Shown piece after piece: positions 17,514-25,134 of a stretch of DNA of 52,291 bases. Source of the stretch: Lachnospiraceae bacterium (GTDB taxonomy: Bacteria > Bacillota > Clostridia > Lachnospirales > Lachnospiraceae). The translations under genes and the position numbers were made by a program. Each line of letters starts with the position of its first letter. The first letter of the stretch is position 1. The notes under the pieces are model-generated. The model was not told the DNA's origin, ran no database searches, and saw only the letters and a program-made list of their open reading frames with translations. The stretch is from assembly GCA_017548765.1 (NCBI GenBank), contig JAFYZH010000046.1, forward strand, positions 1-52,291, given 5' to 3'.

Positions 17514-17570
17514 TTGCATATACCTCCTTTTGGGTTTTTAATTCCGATCCCTTCTGTTCAGTGGGAAAAC

Positions 17571-17666
17571 AAAAAGACCGGGATCTACATAACGGTACAC
17601 TCAGAAGACCATCTCCGATTTCTCGGATACAGCCTTTTCTAAATGTTACGGCTATGTAAATCCCGG
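17571..17666 (-). ncRNA. Structured leader or small RNA upstream of the RepA-like gene
   Basis: On the minus strand a 14-bp closing stem with one mismatch (CCGGGATTTACATA at 17653-17666 with TATGTAGATCCCGG at 17578-17591) encloses about 60 bases, including a TCCGA/TCGGA hairpin, and is followed by TCTTTTTGTTTT. This has the form of a complex terminator or attenuator about 60 bases before the RepA-like start, as in plasmids that control Rep synthesis. It could instead be an origin structure. Confidence 0.5.
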
Positions 17667-17823
17667 CCTAACAGCAATATAGCTGATGCCGTGACCGGCT
17701 GCGAAGAATACACTTGCAGTCAATATGTTCTCGGTCCAATCAAATACATTCGAACCGGTTCAGGAGAACCCGCAACAACTTTTCTACGGATCCTCACGTC
17801 TCCTTCGAGGCGCTTCGTTCAAG

Positions 17824-17899
17824 AGTTCATCTTTGAACTGATTACAGTATATCAGTTCATTTTCGTTCTGTCAATAGGTTTTTGTTTCATTTCTGAACT
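17824..17899. promoter_or_regulatory. AGTTCA/TGAACT operator cluster before the XRE gene
   Basis: AGTTCA-4-TGAACT forms a perfect inverted repeat at 17824-17839; further half-sites lie at 17854-17859 (AGTTCA) and 17894-17899 (TGAACT). They stand just upstream of, or overlap, the -35 region of the XRE gene, as expected for operators of its own product in the divergent rep/XRE region. Confidence 0.65.
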
Positions 17900-17922
17900 G
17901 TTTGTGATATAATTAGTATAAT
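17894..17922 (+). promoter_or_regulatory. Probable promoter of the XRE repressor
   Basis: TATAAT occurs at 17908-17913 and again at 17917-17922. The second has a weak -35 (TGAACT) at 17 bp that overlaps an operator half-site. An TGGAGG ribosome binding site precedes the ATG at 17944. Confidence 0.45.
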
Positions 17923-17943
17923 CAACCGATTGGAGGTTTTACC

Positions 17944-18507
17944 ATGCTTGATTCCTTTGAGGCGACATTAGGCGAACGGATCCGATATTACAGAAAGAGA
18001 AAAGGCATGACCCAGAAGCAACTTGCAGATCTCTGCCAGATCACGGAGCCTGCCATCCGCAATTACGAACTTGATAACCGCATTCCTGGATATGACACAT
18101 TGAACACGATCGCATCGGCACTTGACGTGAATTACTTCACTCTAGCTGAACCGGATCTCTCTTCTCTTCCCGGAGCAATGCACGTACTATTCCGCATGGA
18201 GTATGCTCATGGGCTAACGCCAAAAGAAATAGACGGTAAGGCCGTGTTAATGATCGATAAACAGAATCAAAACGCTAAGGATGATCTCTTTCAGCAGATG
18301 ATGAACAACTGGCTGAAGGCAAGAAAAAGATTCGGCAGCGGGGAATGGACGGAGAAACAGTACGAAGACTGGCTGATCCAATACCCCACTGTTTTACCAC
18401 ACGACCCGGTCGAAGAAAGTAATAAAGTTGATAACCGGGACGTGACACGATCGACAAAAAAGAAACATCCCAGAAAAAAATCAAAGAGATCATTAACAGA
18501 TCAATAG
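17944..18507 (+). CDS. XRE-family helix-turn-helix repressor of the element
   Basis: A 187-residue protein. Residues about 9-66 are an HTH_3 domain (LGERIRYYRKRKGMTQKQLA, then ITEPAIRNYELDNRIPGYDTLNTIASALDV). The C-terminal 120 residues have no recognised fold and end in a very basic tail (TKKKHPRKKSKR). It is the only plus-strand gene in the left half of the element and stands divergent to the rep-int operon, so it probably represses it and itself through the AGTTCA/TGAACT sites. A truncated second copy of its 3' end lies at 24774-24917. Confidence 0.85.
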   Translation: MLDSFEATLGERIRYYRKRKGMTQKQLADLCQITEPAIRNYELDNRIPGYDTLNTIASALDVNYFTLAEPDLSSLPGAMHVLFRMEYAHGLTPKEIDGKAVLMIDKQNQNAKDDLFQQMMNNWLKARKRFGSGEWTEKQYEDWLIQYPTVLPHDPVEESNKVDNRDVTRSTKKKHPRKKSKRSLTDQ

Positions 18508-18572
18508 AAACACAAAAGCACCCAAAAGAGCATTTTCTCTTCGGGTGCTTTTCGTCCACTGTTACATCCTCA
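18410..18572. repeat. Cargo-boundary repeat, copy A (3' end of XRE gene, terminator, flank)
   Basis: This segment contains the last third of the XRE gene, its terminator and the following 20 bases. The part from 18537 to 18572 is repeated exactly at 22815-22850; the part from 18410 to about 18550 is repeated with changes at 24774-24917. Confidence 0.85.
18514..18552. terminator. Bidirectional terminator after the XRE gene
   Basis: AAAAGCACCC pairs with GGGTGCTTTT around an inner AAGAG/CTCTT stem. T-rich and A-rich flanks let it act for the XRE gene and for the convergent lipoprotein operon. Confidence 0.8.
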
Positions 18573-18629
18573 TGGCCTCGGGGCTTTTAAAAATTCCTAT
18601 GTTTGAATCTATGCCATACTTGACTTAGT

Positions 18630-19901
18630 TCAGTTCTCCTGTTCCATACATATTGCATTATCAAAATTCCCATTCCAAAAATCCGCGGACGAAATGTAGT
18701 ACAATTGGCCATTATTCTTCAGATTCTTAGCATAATAACTATCTCCCACAGCCGCGATAGGATAGAACTGATCATCGCTGATATCCGCTGAATTCAACAT
18801 CTTATCCTCTACCGGATCATACAGATAATACATGTTTTTCCCGTCCGCATAGTACTGGGCAAATATATAACGATCACTGCGAACCAGTCGTTGAACCGAA
18901 AACGGCAATTCGTGAACCCGATTTCCGGACAGATCATATAAGGCTCCGGGTTCATCAGCGTCTGAACATTTTACGATGTAACCGTCCACAAAATCGTATC
19001 CGACGGGTCCCTGCTCCGAAATTATCAGGTTCAGTTTGCTGTTCGCTATATCGTAATCGTATACTCTTGTGAAGTCATGCTCTTTCTGTGCCTGAACATA
19101 CGCTTCCCAGTCTTCCGCAATATTGGGAAGTTGGTCATATGGGATATCAAGACCGATGCAAGTGAATAACAAATGATCATTATACTCTGCCAGATTTTGA
19201 ACCCACAGATCATAGAGATCGTCTGCGCTGAATATCTCTTCGATCTTCCCGTTATCCAAGCCCATTCGGAAAATGCCGACCTTTTGTTTCTCCAACATTT
19301 TACCGAATACCCACTGCTCCACACCGGTATTTTCGTCGGTCACTTTGAGCAATTCTGTATTACAGATGTATAAGCGAAAATAACTGTCCTCTGTATATAG
19401 TTCGTCTTTGCACGACGGAAATCCAAAATCCAATTCAGCTATGATACGACGGTTCGCCCCCTCTCGGTCTGCCCGATAAAGGATCGGATATGAAAAGAAA
19501 TAACTGCAATCATCGCGTAAGCTAAACGCTTTGCCACCGAGATCATAGGCCATACAAAACTTAGTAAGCAACTCTCCGAATTTATCACGTTTTGGACGAA
19601 TATGCTCACATCCGGGATCCAGACAGTATGGTAAGCTTTTACCTGAAGAGACGTTAAAAACATACAGCGCCTCTTTACTAAATAAAGCATGATCCTCAGA
19701 AAATACATTGCCATCAACATATAACTCTTTATCGTGCTTCTCTGTCGGTGCAACCGATATTGTAGTTTGTTGTTCGATAGTCGATGAACGAGTATTCGCG
19801 TCGGCTGTATTTGAAGAATCTTCTTCTGTATCGGAATGCTTACATCCAAAAGGAACCAGCAGGATAAATACTGTCAAAACATATGCTAAATAGCGCTTCA
19901 T
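18630..19901 (-). CDS. Lipoprotein with probable beta-propeller fold
   Basis: A 423-residue exported lipoprotein: the signal peptide ends in the lipobox LVPFGC with the lipidated Cys at residue 20, followed by a Ser/Thr-rich linker to about residue 55. The rest carries repeated strands of the type LYVFNVSSGKSLPYC, then CEHIRPKRDKFGE, and several Asp/Tyr-rich segments, resembling the propeller-like lipoproteins frequent in Lachnospiraceae; the fold is inferred. It should face outward from the membrane. Its start overlaps the stop of the upstream solute-binding lipoprotein gene by 4 bases, so they are coupled. The function is unknown. Confidence 0.68.
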   Translation of the reverse strand: MKRYLAYVLTVFILLVPFGCKHSDTEEDSSNTADANTRSSTIEQQTTISVAPTEKHDKELYVDGNVFSEDHALFSKEALYVFNVSSGKSLPYCLDPGCEHIRPKRDKFGELLTKFCMAYDLGGKAFSLRDDCSYFFSYPILYRADREGANRRIIAELDFGFPSCKDELYTEDSYFRLYICNTELLKVTDENTGVEQWVFGKMLEKQKVGIFRMGLDNGKIEEIFSADDLYDLWVQNLAEYNDHLLFTCIGLDIPYDQLPNIAEDWEAYVQAQKEHDFTRVYDYDIANSKLNLIISEQGPVGYDFVDGYIVKCSDADEPGALYDLSGNRVHELPFSVQRLVRSDRYIFAQYYADGKNMYYLYDPVEDKMLNSADISDDQFYPIAAVGDSYYAKNLKNNGQLYYISSADFWNGNFDNAICMEQEN

Positions 19902-21340
19902 GAAGCTCCTTTCGACTGATAATATGCATCAAGCTGTTTATTTAATTCTTCGATCAATTCTTGATATTGGGGTGCTTCCATCTCCTCAAGAATCGCATCC
20001 ACATCATATTCATCATTTATCATCCATCGATACGTCTTGATTTCCTCATCATATGCATACACCAATATATCCTTGAATAATTTCGTATATGGATATTCCA
20101 AAAAAGCCGCTTTCATCTCATCTGACAGTTGCGGAATAAAATCATGTACTTCGCCGACTTCGATCTGGGAAAGTAGTTCCCTTCGTTTGGCGATCTTCTC
20201 CTTTCCTTCCAACGCCGGAAGGAGATATTCCTGAATGTCAGGATCCGTGTAACAAACAGCAAGGATCTTGAATGCCAGATCTTTCTGTTCTGATTTCTTT
20301 GAGATACCATAAGACATATTCAGATTCATGTATGCGGATGTTTTCTGCAAAGGGATTTCAACGTATCCCGGCAACTCAGATCTTCCACTTTGGATGATCG
20401 CGAAGGTACGATCTGTGGATACGTCTTCCATTACCGGATAAGATAGCACACCATTTCGAACATCCTCCGCCATGACAGATATCAAATCTCTTAGTTCTTT
20501 TTCTTCGGAAAGGTCTACAAAACGCTTGCGTTGCAGATCGAAGGGAATACTGTATAAGTATCTACTATAATCCGTAAAAGCCTCCAAGAGATCTAAACTT
20601 TGAAGTATGATCATCTTATCTTTCTGCCCTGATCGATCATATATCTCCCTAAACATCTCGTACGAACCATCATAATCTGAAAACAGATCAGCATGATCCT
20701 CCGGCACATACATATATTTTGATAATCCTATGGACGTCGAAGGACTGACCGTAAGCGGTATAGCATATACATTTCCGCTCACAGTTGTAAATGCCCACTC
20801 ATAAGGAGTAAAGAAATCCTTCAACGCTCGTCCATCATCGGAATTCAGATAGTCTGAAAGAGGAACATACCTCTCCTGAACGAAATCCATAGCCTTAAAC
20901 ACATCATAATTCCAACTTCCCGTGAACAATACATCGAAAGGCGGATTTTCCGACTCATACTTCTCCAACCATGGAATCCTATCCTCAATTTTAAAAGCAC
21001 CGGTACTGACAAACTGGATCTCACAATCGTACCCCTTCTCCATGAGCAACCGATTGATCTGCTTCTGTCCTTCTAAATTCGGAACGCCATAGGACCCCAA
21101 CTCCCAAGTAATATGATTGCCGGCGGCCGGATAATCAACAGTTTCCGTCGATGCGATTATTTCTGCCTGCCCGGCTTTTGTCACTGCATCACTACTCTCT
21201 ACCGACGTATCCGCAGAACTATGAAGCTCAGAAGATACCGAACTATGAGGTTCAGAAGATACGGTGGAATCCTCAGAAGCGCATCCAAATAAAGCAATTG
21301 AAAATATAGAAAATATTACCAAACCTATTATCCTTCTCAT
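19898..21340 (-). CDS. Extracellular solute-binding lipoprotein (family 1-like)
   Basis: A 480-residue lipoprotein with a lipobox ALFGC (Cys20) and a Ser-rich linker. The body resembles sugar-type ABC solute-binding proteins: NPPFDVLFTGSWNYDVFKAMDFV, VSGNVYAIPLTVSPSTSIGLSKYMY and a C-terminal helix-rich lobe with AFKILAVCYTDPDIQEYL. The start was placed at the ATG at 21338-21340 because AGGAGG lies 9 bases upstream. No ABC permease or ATPase is nearby, so it is an orphan binding protein, perhaps acting as a sensor or decoy with the coupled downstream lipoprotein. It is part of the element's first cargo block. Confidence 0.75.
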   Translation of the reverse strand: MRRIIGLVIFSIFSIALFGCASEDSTVSSEPHSSVSSELHSSADTSVESSDAVTKAGQAEIIASTETVDYPAAGNHITWELGSYGVPNLEGQKQINRLLMEKGYDCEIQFVSTGAFKIEDRIPWLEKYESENPPFDVLFTGSWNYDVFKAMDFVQERYVPLSDYLNSDDGRALKDFFTPYEWAFTTVSGNVYAIPLTVSPSTSIGLSKYMYVPEDHADLFSDYDGSYEMFREIYDRSGQKDKMIILQSLDLLEAFTDYSRYLYSIPFDLQRKRFVDLSEEKELRDLISVMAEDVRNGVLSYPVMEDVSTDRTFAIIQSGRSELPGYVEIPLQKTSAYMNLNMSYGISKKSEQKDLAFKILAVCYTDPDIQEYLLPALEGKEKIAKRRELLSQIEVGEVHDFIPQLSDEMKAAFLEYPYTKLFKDILVYAYDEEIKTYRWMINDEYDVDAILEEMEAPQYQELIEELNKQLDAYYQSKGAS

Positions 21341-21417
21341 CTCAGGCTTCCTCCTGGCTAACATAAATATCGGGATTGATCCCCATCAATCCCGATACAA
21401 CAAAAATCAAGACCTTA

Positions 21418-21840
21418 TTACGGAATTGTCACTAAGCTAGGGACATAGAAATCCACTTGCTGATAATAGGCGTGGTGCGTTGACTCTGCTCTGTAAAATC
21501 TAAAATTATTACTGGGTACATTCATATGATAATTGCAACCATATTGCCCTACGGTGCCGCCATAATAGGATGCATCAACACCAATGTCCGGTCCGTCTAC
21601 ACCAAGATAATAAAATGTAGCCGAAACTGAAGTAGATGTGCCATACTGAGATCCTGATATTGTAGTCTCCGCCTCAGCGTACTTACGATCTTCTGATATC
21701 TTGTTTCTAGCCACAACGTGGCAGTTCCCAATGTAGCCTTCCTGCGAAGACACATAATCATCAGCAAATACAACACATACCTGAACCGCAAAAACCAAAG
21801 CCATGCATAAAAGTGTAACCATTTTCTTCTTTCTTGACAT
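21418..21840 (-). CDS. Small secreted protein of unknown family
   Basis: A 140-residue protein with a basic N-terminus, a hydrophobic stretch (VTLLCMALVFAVQVCVVFA) and a likely signal peptidase site after about residue 26. The mature part of about 114 residues is rich in Tyr, Ser and Gly, has few charges and two cysteines, and suggests a beta-rich fold. It is not anchored. It precedes the two lipoprotein genes with 78 bases between, in one orientation, and has an AAGGAGG site. I do not recognise the family. Confidence 0.7.
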   Translation of the reverse strand: MSRKKKMVTLLCMALVFAVQVCVVFADDYVSSQEGYIGNCHVVARNKISEDRKYAEAETTISGSQYGTSTSVSATFYYLGVDGPDIGVDASYYGGTVGQYGCNYHMNVPSNNFRFYRAESTHHAYYQQVDFYVPSLVTIP

Positions 21841-22023
21841 AATGAAACCTCCTTAAAATACATTTGAAATAATACTAATGCGGCAACTTATTCTACTTAG
21901 TAAGAACAATTACTCGGTCTGCAAACACATATTCAGTTGTATCACAAAATGCGAATAAATCAGCTGTGCATTTTCGGAAGACTTTTAAGACATGCATTCA
22001 GACTGAGCCAATTCGTCTTACTA

Positions 22024-22058
22024 ATTATAGCAATATCACATAATTGCATTGCTGTCAA
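22024..22058 (-). promoter_or_regulatory. Possible promoter of the secreted/lipoprotein genes
   Basis: On the minus strand a perfect TTGACA (22053-22058) and a perfect TATAAT (22024-22029) are present but 23 bp apart, too far for each other. Either pairs with a weaker partner, for example TATTGC at 17 bp from the TTGACA. The 247-bp gap 21841-22087 holds nothing else I can recognise. Confidence 0.35.
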
Positions 22059-22087
22059 GTATTTATGGTAATATTATTTATTTTTTT

Positions 22088-22377
22088 CTACTCGACGGTC
22101 CATTCGATATAATTGTATTGCATCACATCATCCGAAAACTTCATTCCGAGTTTTTGATAAAAACGGAACTGCGTTTTCATTTGCGATCAGATAAACTGCT
22201 CTGCCTTTTTCGCCCCCTGCCAGTTCGTGAGCCTGCTTCATCATCTTCGTAGCTATGCCACGTCTCTCATAGTTCCGATCGACACCCAAATCGGTGACAT
22301 AAAGCCAGTAGCAGTAATCCGTAAGCCCAAAAAGGATACCTACGATATCACTATCCCGGCTTGCTTTAGCTGTCAGT
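22088..22377 (-). pseudogene. GNAT acetyltransferase remnant (5'-truncated, frameshifted)
   Basis: The minus strand encodes the C-terminal part of an acetyltransferase: GLTDYCYWLYVTDLGVDRNY, then ERRGIATKMMKQA (motif A) and NENAVPF. The frame then breaks in a run of five A on the plus strand (22159-22163); after dropping one base it resumes as YQKLGMKFSDDV and ends WTVE-stop at 22088. A stop codon interrupts the frame upstream and the first half of the domain is missing, where the flavodoxin gene ends. It is therefore a dead fragment. Confidence 0.82.
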
Positions 22378-22388
22378 TTATACCGACA

Positions 22389-22796
22389 CTAAATGTATTG
22401 TCTCGCAAACTCGACCGCAGCAGCGATATCCTCCTCATTTGGTCTGCCCTTATGAATGCCCTTAAACTCACCTTTGCAATGGAACTCTTTCCCGTCCATG
22501 GGGATTCCGACTTTATCAGCTACTTTCTTCACCTTCTTATAGGTCGAGTTGAGCATCGCAGCAGATCCGAAATTGATGATCTTTCCGATCTTCGTTTTAT
22601 CTAGGGACGCAACAAATGCCTTTACTTCCGGATCGATTGTGAAAGCATAGTATGAATTTCCGAGGAACAGATAGTCCACTGCCTCATTGACAGGTTCGCT
22701 GATGGGAAGCGCCTCTACGCCTAACTCTTTGGCGATCGCCTCTGCAAGTCTTTTCGTGTTTCCGGTTTTGGTGTAATACCTTACTGCAAATGTCAT
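22389..22796 (-). CDS. Flavodoxin-like protein
   Basis: A 135-residue protein with the flavodoxin FMN phosphate loop YYTKTGNTKRLAEAIA at residues 7-22 and a following YLFLGNSYYAF loop. It is shorter than classical flavodoxins and resembles the small flavodoxin-family proteins of Clostridia. It would carry electrons as a bound-FMN protein in the cytoplasm. Its AGGAGG site is intact, but the cargo-boundary repeat B begins about 19 bases upstream, so whatever promoter it once had has been replaced. The 3' end abuts the GNAT remnant. Confidence 0.8.
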   Translation of the reverse strand: MTFAVRYYTKTGNTKRLAEAIAKELGVEALPISEPVNEAVDYLFLGNSYYAFTIDPEVKAFVASLDKTKIGKIINFGSAAMLNSTYKKVKKVADKVGIPMDGKEFHCKGEFKGIHKGRPNEEDIAAAVEFARQYI

Positions 22797-22814
22797 AAAA
22801 AAGCCTCCTTTTCA

Positions 22815-22850
22815 CTCTTCGGGTGCTTTTCGTCCACTGTTACATCCTCA
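22815..22850. repeat. Cargo-boundary repeat, copy B (36 bp)
   Basis: Identical over 36 bases to 18537-18572, the second half of the XRE terminator plus its flank. It separates the lipoprotein/flavodoxin block from the ATPase/TOPRIM-like block. Confidence 0.88.
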
Positions 22851-22948
22851 GTTTCGCCAGGAGTGGTATAAGATTCTCTACTTTCCGAAACGCTGAAGGC
22901 TGTAACGATGTCTGTTGACTTCTTCGGAAGAATAATACGTTTTGAAAC

Positions 22949-23470
22949 TTACAGTTTCAAAATATCTAACAGCGTATATTCGCCCTTTCGAATCTTTGAA
23001 ATCTCATGGTATTTCTTGATTGCTGCCAAAAGTATATCAGGATTTGAAAAATAATCCTTTACGAAGCTGTAAGACTTCACACTAGACATCCTTAGGTCTT
23101 CCTTACAGAAATCACTGGGTTTCTTTCCGGACTTCTTAAACTCTTTGTACTTATCTTCATTGAAAATAATCAACATCTCGATCTCTGGAGCCGTGATTAC
23201 ATTGATTACATCCACTTTGTGCTCGTAAGCCTTGCTAAGTTTAAAATTCTCATGTCTGGAATCAAGAATTCTAATAACCGATATCTTCTCCAAGAAACCT
23301 TTTCTTAAGTATTTCTCTTCAAATCGTTTGCCATCTCGACAGCGTATGACCTCTTCTTCCAACATTTCCTCTCGGGTGAAAATCAGAAAATCATTATCCA
23401 GAAGAATGTCCATGATAGCATTCTCAGCTGAGCCCTCACATATACAGGCCTTGTACTTCGCTAATTTCAT
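22949..23470 (-). CDS. Putative TOPRIM-like partner of the AAA ATPase
   Basis: A 173-residue protein starting with a strand and an acidic helix (YKACICEGSAENAIMDILL, residues about 5-23) that looks like the first TOPRIM glutamate motif, then ISVIRILDSRHENFKL with a possible metal-binding Asp, and VINVITAPEIEMLIIFNEDK, which fits a later TOPRIM strand. It resembles small proteins paired with ATPases in the RloA/RloB, AbiL and PARIS-type systems. It starts 9 bases after the ATPase gene with a strong AGGAGGGG site. A nuclease effector controlled by the ATPase is the likely role; catalytic residues are not certain. The hairpin GTTTTGAAAC/GTTTCAAAA overlaps its end. Confidence 0.58.
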   Translation of the reverse strand: MKLAKYKACICEGSAENAIMDILLDNDFLIFTREEMLEEEVIRCRDGKRFEEKYLRKGFLEKISVIRILDSRHENFKLSKAYEHKVDVINVITAPEIEMLIIFNEDKYKEFKKSGKKPSDFCKEDLRMSSVKSYSFVKDYFSNPDILLAAIKKYHEISKIRKGEYTLLDILKL

Positions 23471-23479
23471 AAACCCCTC

Positions 23480-24634
23480 CTACTTGAGCGCTGCAGCCAT
23501 ACTTTTCTTCAGCCGTATATACGCTTCATACATAGGAGTTGTTCCCTCCAGGAATCCGCTCTGATAGGCATCACTCTTCTTTATATCATTTCTTTTCAAA
23601 ATCGTACTCAGGTTTTCAACTGTGATCCCGTGTCTGTTCCTGATTACATAAATACTGTCATTTCTGTCATATTCATCCAATAATTCAGGATAGTGTGTTG
23701 AATAGATCAATGTACCACCGTACTTATTTAACTTGCTATCCATAAAGAAGCGCATCAATGTCGTTACAATCTCTTTATTAAAGTGGTTTTCCACCTCATC
23801 AACGACAAGGTACCCACCCTTTTGCAACACTTCCTGAGCCAGCGTAAACGTGATCATACCCTTTACAGTACCTGAAGACAAATAATTATTCAGCTGAATC
23901 GGATCATTCATTACGATCTCTTCTTTCCCCTTAAACTTCAGGCGAATGACTGACTTTTGATCCATCTCATCAAACTGCAGACTTTCAACCGTCGGATCTA
24001 AATAAGTAATGACCTCTGCCGGTATATTATCCGAAAAAGGAAGTACATTGATATTCGTGAATTGCAGCAAATTCACCACCCTCATGTTTTCCCCGGTCTT
24101 CTTATTATGTGCGATCATAATACTGACATCATCAGGCAGAAAATCCTCCTGTCCACTTCTAAGCATAACAGGTTCCTTTCCAGCAAAATCAAACAGAGCC
24201 TTACGAGTAATCACCTCAGCAGCCTGCTTCGACCATAAGTTTTCTGACAGGATACTATATACGATTCCCTCCGTCTTTGTCTGCCTCGAAGTGATCATGG
24301 TTTCAAGACGGCATATCTCCTGCTTTGTCTCTGAGTAGAAGAAGATGTTTAAAACTGCCTTTGGAGCATTTCCCAAGATATCCTTGTTTTCAATGTGATT
24401 GATCGGCTCATTATTTAGTATCCCCAGCGACAAAAGTATAACCTTTAATACTGATGTCTTTCCTGAAGCATTAATTCCTATAAAGCCATTAGCCGGATTC
24501 AAATATATATTTGAAAACAAGGGATAAAGGCTTTCTTTCTGGTCCTCTGATACTCTCTGCTGTGCATATAAGCTTATTTCAAGCTTCTCCTTAAAAAGCG
24601 GTAAACCGTCCGCTGTGATTTTCAGAAGTTTCAT
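23480..24634 (-). CDS. AAA ATPase of OLD/RloA type, probable phage-defence sensor
   Basis: A 384-residue ABC/SMC-like ATPase. Walker A GINASGKT is at residues 53-60; a long insertion follows; the C-terminal part holds GGYLVVDEVENHFNKEIV (Walker B with catalytic Glu) and LIYSTHYPELLDEYDRND (switch His), the pattern of AAA_21/OLD-like proteins. The ATG at 24632-24634 was chosen because GGAGG stands 8 bases upstream; the frame extends 37 codons further without support. It is followed by a small TOPRIM-like gene, the layout of two-gene abortive infection systems. The block is bounded by cargo repeats B and C, which supports acquisition as a unit. Confidence 0.78.
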   Translation of the reverse strand: MKLLKITADGLPLFKEKLEISLYAQQRVSEDQKESLYPLFSNIYLNPANGFIGINASGKTSVLKVILLSLGILNNEPINHIENKDILGNAPKAVLNIFFYSETKQEICRLETMITSRQTKTEGIVYSILSENLWSKQAAEVITRKALFDFAGKEPVMLRSGQEDFLPDDVSIMIAHNKKTGENMRVVNLLQFTNINVLPFSDNIPAEVITYLDPTVESLQFDEMDQKSVIRLKFKGKEEIVMNDPIQLNNYLSSGTVKGMITFTLAQEVLQKGGYLVVDEVENHFNKEIVTTLMRFFMDSKLNKYGGTLIYSTHYPELLDEYDRNDSIYVIRNRHGITVENLSTILKRNDIKKSDAYQSGFLEGTTPMYEAYIRLKKSMAAALK

Positions 24635-24773
24635 ACCAAGTGCCTCCATAATTAAAAACGGTTTTTGTGTTAATAAATCCTTCCTGCAGCAAGTATACCA
24701 CAGGCCCGGAGAATTATCAACGGGTTTTTCGTTTTTAAATCTCAATCAGTACATACATTATCACACTTTCCAA

Positions 24774-24917
24774 TCGAAGAAAGTAATATAATTGAAAACC
24801 GGAACGTGACACGATCGACAAAAAAGAAACATCCCAGGAAAAAAGCAAAGAGAACTTTGACAGATCAATAGACCCACAGAAGCACCCAAAAGAGCATTAT
24901 CTCTTCGGGTGCTTCTC
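24774..24917 (+). pseudogene. Cargo-boundary repeat copy C: 3' remnant of an XRE gene plus terminator
   Basis: Closely similar, with scattered substitutions, to the end of the XRE gene and its hairpin at 18410-18550. It keeps the reading ESN, NRNVTRSTKKKHPRKK-like and the TDQ-stop, then the GAAGCACCC/GGGTGCTTC hairpin (24879-24915). The 5' part of the gene is absent. It marks the right border of the ATPase/TOPRIM block and shows that a second, diverged XRE gene end was brought in. Confidence 0.8.
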
Positions 24918-24935
24918 ATTATTCTCGGATGTCAT

Positions 24936-25048
24936 TGCACGGCTAGTGCACATGTTTCGAAGAAACATCAGCCATCGCTCCGCGATGATTTGGTAGAGTT
25001 TGGGCGAAGCCCAACAAGCACGCGTGTAAGATGTGACCATCTACACGC
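24936..25048. other. Cluster of five consecutive hairpins, no coding
   Basis: Five tight stem-loops follow each other: TGCAC/GTGCA (24936-24950), ATGTTTC/GAAACAT (24952-24968), CATCGC/GCGATG (24973-24987), GTTTGGGC/GCCCAAC (24998-25015) and GCGTGTAAGATG/CATCTACACGC (25022-25048). Loops are 3-5 bases. No open frame of note crosses them. The block could be a structured RNA, an oriT or another single-strand processing site. Function unknown. Confidence 0.55.
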
Positions 25049-25134
25049 CCTGCTTGCCACTATATAATTGTTTCGGAAATCGGTACCGATAAATGCTGTA
25101 TTACAACTCATACATGAAATCAGTCTGCACCACG

